NCBI RefSeq assembly: GCF_001949145.1
Contig: NW_019091375.1
Location: 1,008,073-1,019,512, forward strand
Length of the DNA: 11,440 bases
Direction: 5' to 3'
Source of the DNA: Acanthaster planci
Taxonomy: Eukaryota; Echinodermata; Asteroidea; Valvatida; Acanthasteridae
Position 1 is the first letter of the stretch. The number at the start of each line of letters is the position of its first letter. The notes under the pieces were generated by a model. It was not told the origin of the DNA, did no database searches, and saw nothing but the letters and a program-made list of their open reading frames with translations. Position numbers and translations under genes: made by a program. Positions 7,369 to 11,440 of this stretch are shown one piece after another.

Positions 7369-7511
7369 TATGGAAGTATATCTATAGTTGCGGTAACACC
7401 AATCTCTTCTTTGAGTATGTGTGGTTCTGAGAAGAACCCGGTTCTTCTCAGAACCACTATAGATTTAGTTTCTTTCATCATGAAAACCTTTAAGTCTTAT
7501 ATGGAAGTATA
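7369..7511. repeat. 12-bp direct repeat bracketing a 119-bp segment
   Basis: TATGGAAGTATA occurs exactly at 7369-7380 and 7500-7511. The 119 bases between contain the histone-type double stem-loop at 7421-7457. An exact 12-bp repeat at this spacing looks like an insertion-site duplication or a local duplication scar. The segment has no terminal inverted repeat touching the direct repeats and no poly(A) tail, so its mechanism is unknown. Confidence 0.5.
7421..7457. promoter_or_regulatory. Perfect 18+1+18 inverted repeat made of two histone-mRNA-type stem-loops
   Basis: The left arm (7421-7438) and the right arm (7440-7457) are exact reverse complements around one C. Each arm contains GGTTCTTCTCAGAACC on its own strand (plus 7440-7455, minus 7438-7423). 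That fits the animal replication-dependent histone 3'-end hairpin: a GGYYYU / ARRRCC stem, a UHUH loop, and a following ACCA or ACCAC. On the minus strand a purine-rich CAAAGAAGAGA begins near 7413, about 10 bases after the hairpin, as the U7-binding downstream element does. No histone reading frame is found on either side, so this may be a displaced histone 3' end, or a hairpin that matches by chance. Confidence 0.45.
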
Positions 7512-8311
7512 GTTAAAATTGAGTTGATGATTAATTCATCTATAGAACTGTGTGACTTGAAGCCACGGGGTGACGTCTACTCATGAATATACGAGGCTAC
7601 GGACGAACTCATGGTTGGTACCAGACTTGCATATTTAAACTTTAGCCAATCTATTCCGTCCACGACAGATTGAAATGGTAAGAGAGCATCACATCGCTGA
7701 AAGAAACCGTATTCAAAACTAATCTACTTAGCAAATGTACTTAGCAATGTTTGCTATTGAAGCAAACATTGCAATAATCAATAGTAAACTTAATAGTTTT
7801 GTTAAATTGAACAGTGCCTTGTCGGTGAAAATCGTCATTTATGAGAACTTGCACAAGGCGTCAAAACTACACGGAATTTAACAACCGATTGGTGATGGAA
7901 TTATAAGCACGATGGATACGGTTTTCAACGAGTAACCAGCTGGTAAGCAAGCATTACACAAGCAATGCCTTGCTTATTTTGGTTAATTCATAAACCTTAT
8001 GAATGAGATAATTTCTTATTTATCCTGTAAAGAAATTGAGAGCTCTACTTTCATCGGGATTGTAGGCTATCCACAGTTTCTTATACAAGCATCCTACATA
8101 GAATCTGGGCGGTTTAAAGAGCTTACCGACTGTCCTAAGGTGCGGGGAGCTCCAAAAGGCATGTTTTCCACAAACTCTCTCCGGCACATCTGGACCTCGA
8201 CACACCTGCTACCTCGCCGGCCTCTGCAGACAAATGCCTGGCATCTTCCTTCAATCCTCCTGCTTCCTGGAAACCTCTCCAGGGTCTTCAACTCAGAAAA
8301 CACTGAATTTT
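7512..8311. other. Non-coding stretch with two hairpins
   Basis: At 7744-7772, GCAATGTTTGCT and AGCAAACATTGC form a perfect 12-bp stem with a 5-base loop. At 7944-7976, TAAGCAAGCATT and AATGCCTTGCTTA form a 12-bp stem with one bulged base and an 8-base loop. Both are too short, with loops too small, for typical microRNA precursors. The plus frame 7999-8508 is a chance frame here: it does not include the zinc-knuckle frame found at 8312-8428. Confidence 0.4.
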
Positions 8312-8428
8312 GGGGGCCTGCCCTGGATTACCGGGCCCCCGTACACGGCTTGTCAGAAGTGCGCCTTTTATGGTCACCGTCCTCATGCATGCCTAGCGAC
8401 ACCGACAGGTGTTTTCCCACGTTGCTGA
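8312..8428 (+). pseudogene. Decayed CCHC zinc-knuckle fragment, probably retroelement gag/ORF1
   Basis: The plus frame reads …PPYTACQKCAFYGHRPHACLATP… and ends RC then TGA at 8426-8428. The spacing C-x2-C-x4-H-x4-C (8351-8392) is exactly that of a CCHC zinc knuckle, a nucleic-acid-binding motif. The GHR-x3-C-x-x-TP-x(4-6)-C context resembles ORF1/gag proteins of arthropod non-LTR retrotransposons, where two or three knuckles follow one another. A stop interrupts the place where the next Cys-x2-Cys would be. No reverse transcriptase or endonuclease is visible nearby. The fragment begins in a GC-rich hairpin (GGGGGCC 8312-8318 with GGCCCCC 8334-8340). A single knuckle could be chance. Confidence 0.35.
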
Positions 8429-8546
8429 GTCATGGACATATTAGGAAGTGCTGCAGAAAAATATCATTGTTATGGAGATCGAGTTCCCTTTGCAATGTTC
8501 TGTGTTGATACGGCGAGTGCATGACAAAAGGCACTGCACGTAAGAG

Positions 8547-8556
8547 CACGTGGGAA
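8547..8556 (+). promoter_or_regulatory. Overlapping E-box and CSL/Su(H)-type site
   Basis: CACGTGGGAA joins an E-box (CACGTG, 8547-8552) to CGTGGGAA (8549-8556), which fits the Su(H)/RBPJ consensus YGTGGGAA. Both are short motifs expected by chance in a window of this size, and no nearby gene start supports function. Confidence 0.15.
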
Positions 8557-8759
8557 TTTGTTCCTCTAAAAGCCAGGTGTAAGGCAGTGAGCTTGTTGTT
8601 TACGCTACAAATTTCAATGAAAACGAAATATCAACAAAACTGTTTTTTTTCTGCGTTCAGCCAGTTTCCACTGCAAAGAACCACGTTATGGTGCTAACGA
8701 TTCAATCGTGACTTCAAACTACATCATGCAGTTGGGAGCTTGGTTCGTGTCCGAATTTG

Positions 8760-8860
8760 TCACTTGGCTGCGGGTAGAAATGACGCACGAGTATATAGCA
8801 TGGTGGTGGCCGCAGCCAGTTTCCATAAAGTTGTATGCAATCCAAGCCGCAGCCAAGTGA
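8760..8860. repeat. 14-bp perfect inverted repeat with 73-bp spacer
   Basis: TCACTTGGCTGCGG at 8760-8773 is the exact reverse complement of CCGCAGCCAAGTGA at 8847-8860. A further partial copy, CCGCAGCCAGT, lies at 8810-8820 in the same direction as the right arm. No target duplication is evident at the ends. It may be a small fold-back element or a structured RNA segment. Confidence 0.6.
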
Positions 8861-8937
8861 TTTGGAAGCGGCTATTTTTGTACTGGCAGAACGATTACAC
8901 ATTGTGCCAATGGCGGAGCATTGTTAAGAATAACCTG

Positions 8938-8955
8938 CAAAAGGCATGCCTTTTG
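8938..8955. repeat. 18-bp perfect palindrome
   Basis: CAAAAGGCATGCCTTTTG is identical to its reverse complement. It stands alone, between the inverted repeats at 8760-8860 and 9061-9198. No known binding-site consensus is recognised. Confidence 0.8.
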
Positions 8956-9060
8956 TGCAATATGCCCTCAGTGAGTTAAATTTGAATAAAATATGGTACA
9001 CTGAGTTCGTTCAATTCAGGTGAACTTAACAATTTGAATACTAAAAACATTTGCTATATA

Positions 9061-9198
9061 CATACCTCGTGATTCGGAGCAAGCTTTTGCTCATTTTAGA
9101 GACGCCTTTCGCTAATACACTATTTTCAATGGATAAGAAGGGCACAAAGGAACCAGTTCATTCCAGAGATAAAAGCTTGCTCCGAATCGCGAAGTATG
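9061..9198. mobile_element. 138-bp element with 28-bp near-perfect terminal inverted repeats
   Basis: The arms at 9061-9088 and 9171-9198 are reverse complements at 26 of 28 positions, including an 18-bp perfect core GATTCGGAGCAAGCTTTT. The homology stops abruptly on the outer sides. The 82-bp interior is unrelated to known genes. No clear target-site duplication flanks it (TA on the left, GC on the right), so the superfamily cannot be named. It could be a MITE, a solo fold-back, or a segment giving an RNA with a long stem. Confidence 0.5.
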
Positions 9199-10980
9199 GC
9201 ATCCAGTCAGTGTCTGGAGTCTGCAGAATTCAGATGATGTTTATACGCAATAAAATAGCGCAGTGTATACCAGATTTTACTCAATGTTAACTCGTAAAAG
9301 GCTCCATTATTACTTAATGTTGTTACGCCTTTGGGATGAATTTAACTCAGGAGGCTTGCTTACTGTATCTGTATTATGGTTGAAAATAAAACGAACCTCC
9401 GCGAATAAACACGTCGTTCTTGGTGCACAGTCTGACCGCTTCATGAACCTCATAATGAGGAATATGATTGTCTGAACCTGATTCGATGTGAACTCAGCTG
9501 CAGTCTGGGCTTTTTTCCCCTTTTATGGACATGGAAACTGTTGGAAAACCCCTTCAACGCAGCGCCATTGAGGTCGAAAATTCACGATTGAAGTACGACA
9601 AAGGCTCCACTGACAAAAAAAATTCCAAATTCCGCATTTCATAATCAGGGTAGACTGGCTTAAGAGTGTTATCGAACAAGGGAAATCGAAATTGAGTGCA
9701 ATGTGCTCACTCCAATCGGCCGAAATTTCGCTCAAGTTCTACTTCGGGTTCTGTTTTAGTTACCTGTGCTTCGATCCAACTCAGTGTTATTTTCAGTCTA
9801 CATTTTCCAGGCCTTATATTCATATTTCTTTTTTTTTTTGGAGAGAGATGTTAGAGTATATAATATTCATCACATACTGCTTGTCGTCACGAAGTGCGAA
9901 AGGGAACGGATTAGCACAAGACTAGCCAAGTAACAGCAATTTGAATTTCGAATTTTCAGCTCTTCGGGTGTAATAAGAGCAGGTAAAACTCTCCAGAGTT
10001 CGAACGATACGTATCGTCACGCAGTGATTGTATCTCAACTTGTTGCTTCATACAGGAAGCCAGTCTAAAAGCAAATTGCGGAAGTTGTTACTAAAAAATT
10101 GTCAAGGTTTAATGGCTGGTTCTTGTTTGTTTTGTCGTGGTTTCGCAGGTATTAAGTTGTGAGACGACTGTGCATTTCCGAGTAAGGCTTTGTGGATTCT
10201 CAATGGGCGCTGTAAACGTGTTCACAATGGATTTAGAGAGTCCTTTAAGTGACAGGGGTACGTATGGTTGCAAGGTTCAATGCACTTATATTCAAGCCCC
10301 GTTGAAAATGTCAAATCAACTGGGCTTTTATTCGACAGCACTGGGATTTCGCAAACAAGACATAAATTATCTTGCCCTTCAAATCTTTCCATTTCTCTTC
10401 AACATTAGCCGATGCATTTACACAAAATAAAACTAACCCAGGAAAAGTGCTGCAGAATCTCCAGTCTGCAAGCAGCCATTTCTTTTAATGGCATCCCTCT
10501 ACTTTCTCGGACCATTTTCAGGTTTGGAAGTTCCTCCAAACCATTGAATGAGGTGATCGATCGTGGCAAACATCTACATTATGCACCGTTTCAGTGTTGG
10601 GGCCAAGCAATTCTTTTTCAAAGGAGGAGTGAGGAGGCACTTTTCATACTACACCAGAGAATCGATTACAAAATAATTTAGTTGCAACTTAATTAATCGA
10701 CTCCTCAACCAAAAATTAGGCTGAAATGTTCCCCTAGTGGCAAATGTAAGCTTCGTGCAGTTCCACAACCAGAGTTATTAATCCATCACTGTAGCGTCGG
10801 CTCGTATTGACAAATGGTACGCATGCGTAATATGCCCCTTCGGCCAAAAGGGTGAATGGATTTACCAGATTCCACGCGTGGGGCGTTTGGCAATCACGAC
10901 AATTTTGACAAAGTCCTACTAGAGTTGCATCTGCCAGTTACGTGTTTGTCCAGAGCTAATGGAAATCCGTGGAAACGTGC
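9199..10980. other. Long stretch without recognised genes
   Basis: Plus-strand frames at 9692-9925, 10137-10430 and 10412-10681 show no family I recognise and no consistent splice framing. Notable small items: an 11-base T run at 9829-9839; the 14-bp palindrome ACGATACGTATCGT at 10004-10017; a hairpin with 8-bp arms GGTTTGGA / TCCAAACC at 10521-10542; and ACGCATGCGT near 10819. A short segment at 10149-10181 lies between an acceptor-like CAG and a donor-like GTAAGG, but 33 bases are too few to call an exon. Confidence 0.4.
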
Positions 10981-11160
10981 AGACAATAGATCTATAGCCG
11001 GAGCTCTTCTAGAACCCTGTTTTGGACACGGCTGAAGAGCGCGGCGCGCGTGCGCGTGCAGCTAGCTAGGTGGCCCCAGCCAACTTGGACAAACGAAGTC
11101 ACTTGGCGGCGCTAGTTTATTTGCAAGAAACGAAGGTGGACAGAGCATGTCGCGCCAGGT
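10981..11160. promoter_or_regulatory. GC-rich promoter-like patch with NRF1-type site
   Basis: CGCGCGTGCGCG at 11045-11056 fits the palindromic NRF1 consensus (YGCGCRTGCGCR) and lies in a short CpG-dense, alternating purine-pyrimidine run that could also adopt Z-DNA. GCTCTTC and GAAGAGC, both near 11005-11040, can pair. Downstream, ATGTCGCGCCAG (near 11147) and ATGTCCTTGCAAG followed by GTAATT (near 11196) each resemble tiny first coding exons with a donor. This would suit a TATA-less promoter firing to the right, with the gene body beyond the window. Evidence is motif-level only. Confidence 0.3.
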
Positions 11161-11440
11161 TTTTAAGTAAATTTCAAGGAAACCACTTCATTAAAATGTC
11201 CTTGCAAGGTAATTTCTTTTAAAAAAAAGTCTCAGTGGTCAGATGCTTATCAGTGTGTGCGGATGTGTCCTCGAAATCATCATTAAAAATATGAAATCTA
11301 AGATAATACCCAGTCGTCGTGGTCGTAAACCCATTTTGATTTACACGTGTGCCTAGTTTTCGGCCAGTTCGTTTAACATGTTTAATGTTCTTGAGGTCGG
11401 ATCGGAGCGTGTGTTAAAGTGTTCCATTTATTACACTCAC
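11161..11440. other. AT-rich right edge, no gene recognised
   Basis: The sequence turns AT-rich with an A-rich run near 11220-11229. If a plus-strand transcript starts in the GC-rich patch at 10981-11160, this would be its first intron. I see no other structure. Confidence 0.3.

Noticed and set aside
7744-7772. microRNA precursor
   Set aside because: The perfect stem is only 12 bp with a 5-base loop, and pairing does not extend outward to the roughly 30 bp of an animal pre-miRNA.
7000-7900. Histone gene expected beside the histone-type hairpins
   Set aside because: None of the frames on either strand resembles H1, H2A, H2B, H3 or H4.
7999-8508. 169-codon plus-strand frame
   Set aside because: It contains no recognised domain, starts in AT-rich DNA, and conflicts with the zinc-knuckle frame, which has a specific Cys/His pattern.
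10149-10181. 33-bp micro-exon between TTTCGCAG and GTAAGG
   Set aside because: Good-looking splice sites occur by chance at this density. The segment is too short to judge coding and no neighbouring exon was found.
10137-10430. Ig-domain-like SDRGTYGCKV in a 97-codon plus frame
   Set aside because: The D-x-G-x-Y-x-C motif alone is weak. No partner cysteine or Trp at Ig spacing and no splice framing were found, so it is probably chance.
1-11440. CRISPR arrays, bacterial operons, phage or virus genes
   Set aside because: No regularly spaced repeats, ribosome-binding sites, densely packed genes or viral protein families are visible. The window behaves as animal nuclear DNA.

Overview
This is animal nuclear DNA, probably from an invertebrate. 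Coding matter is sparse, in short GC-richer islands within AT-rich intergenic or intronic sequence. The islands carry spliceosomal signals (polypyrimidine-AG acceptors, GTAAG-type donors) and AATAAA signals, and there is no operon-like packing. The protein families seen (ETS/PNT regulator, secreted C-type lectin, pogo/Tigger, hAT and CCHC-bearing retroelement remains) are metazoan. The phylum cannot be fixed from the sequence. The lectin with an extra Cys pair fits many marine invertebrates, while the zinc-knuckle and ATTCG-rich hAT debris would also fit arthropods such as ticks.

Layout. 1-240: CpG-rich, CCAAT-containing promoter-like stretch. 403-549: broken N-terminus of a Tigger/pogo transposase. 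759-839: three copies of a 13-bp motif, one inside a perfect palindrome. 2065-2637 (minus): intact, single-exon, secreted C-type lectin-like protein. 3176-3620: non-autonomous hAT-like element with an 8-bp target duplication (7/8 match). 3740-4050: GC-richer island open in several frames, unidentified. 4807-6039 (minus): two phase-matched exons of an ETS-family Pointed/SAM (PNT) protein of the ETV6(TEL)/Yan group. 5640-6135 (plus): possible antisense terminal exon with its own AATAAA, overlapping the upstream PNT-gene exon. 6236-8000: non-coding, with several strong inverted repeats; one is a 37-nt palindrome made of two histone-mRNA-type stem-loops, bracketed by a 12-bp direct repeat. 8312-8428: decayed CCHC zinc-knuckle fragment. 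8760-9198: inverted repeats, including a 138-bp element with 28-bp arms. 9199-10980: no gene recognised. 10980-11160: GC-rich promoter-like patch with an NRF1-type site.

The main result is the PNT gene. An internal exon (5897-6039) ends in a single G. The PNT exon begins with the two bases AT, so splicing makes a GAT (Asp) codon and joins an SUMO-interaction-like motif to a complete PNT domain. The PNT exon then stays open with coding-like composition through a basic tail to a stop, with a minus-strand AATAAA and GT-rich downstream element about 250 bp further on. This suggests a PNT-only regulator, similar in architecture to Drosophila Mae/EDL, or a PNT-only isoform of a TEL/Yan-type repressor. 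That reading is inference; the rival is an internal PNT exon of a full ETS repressor whose ETS domain lies outside the window.
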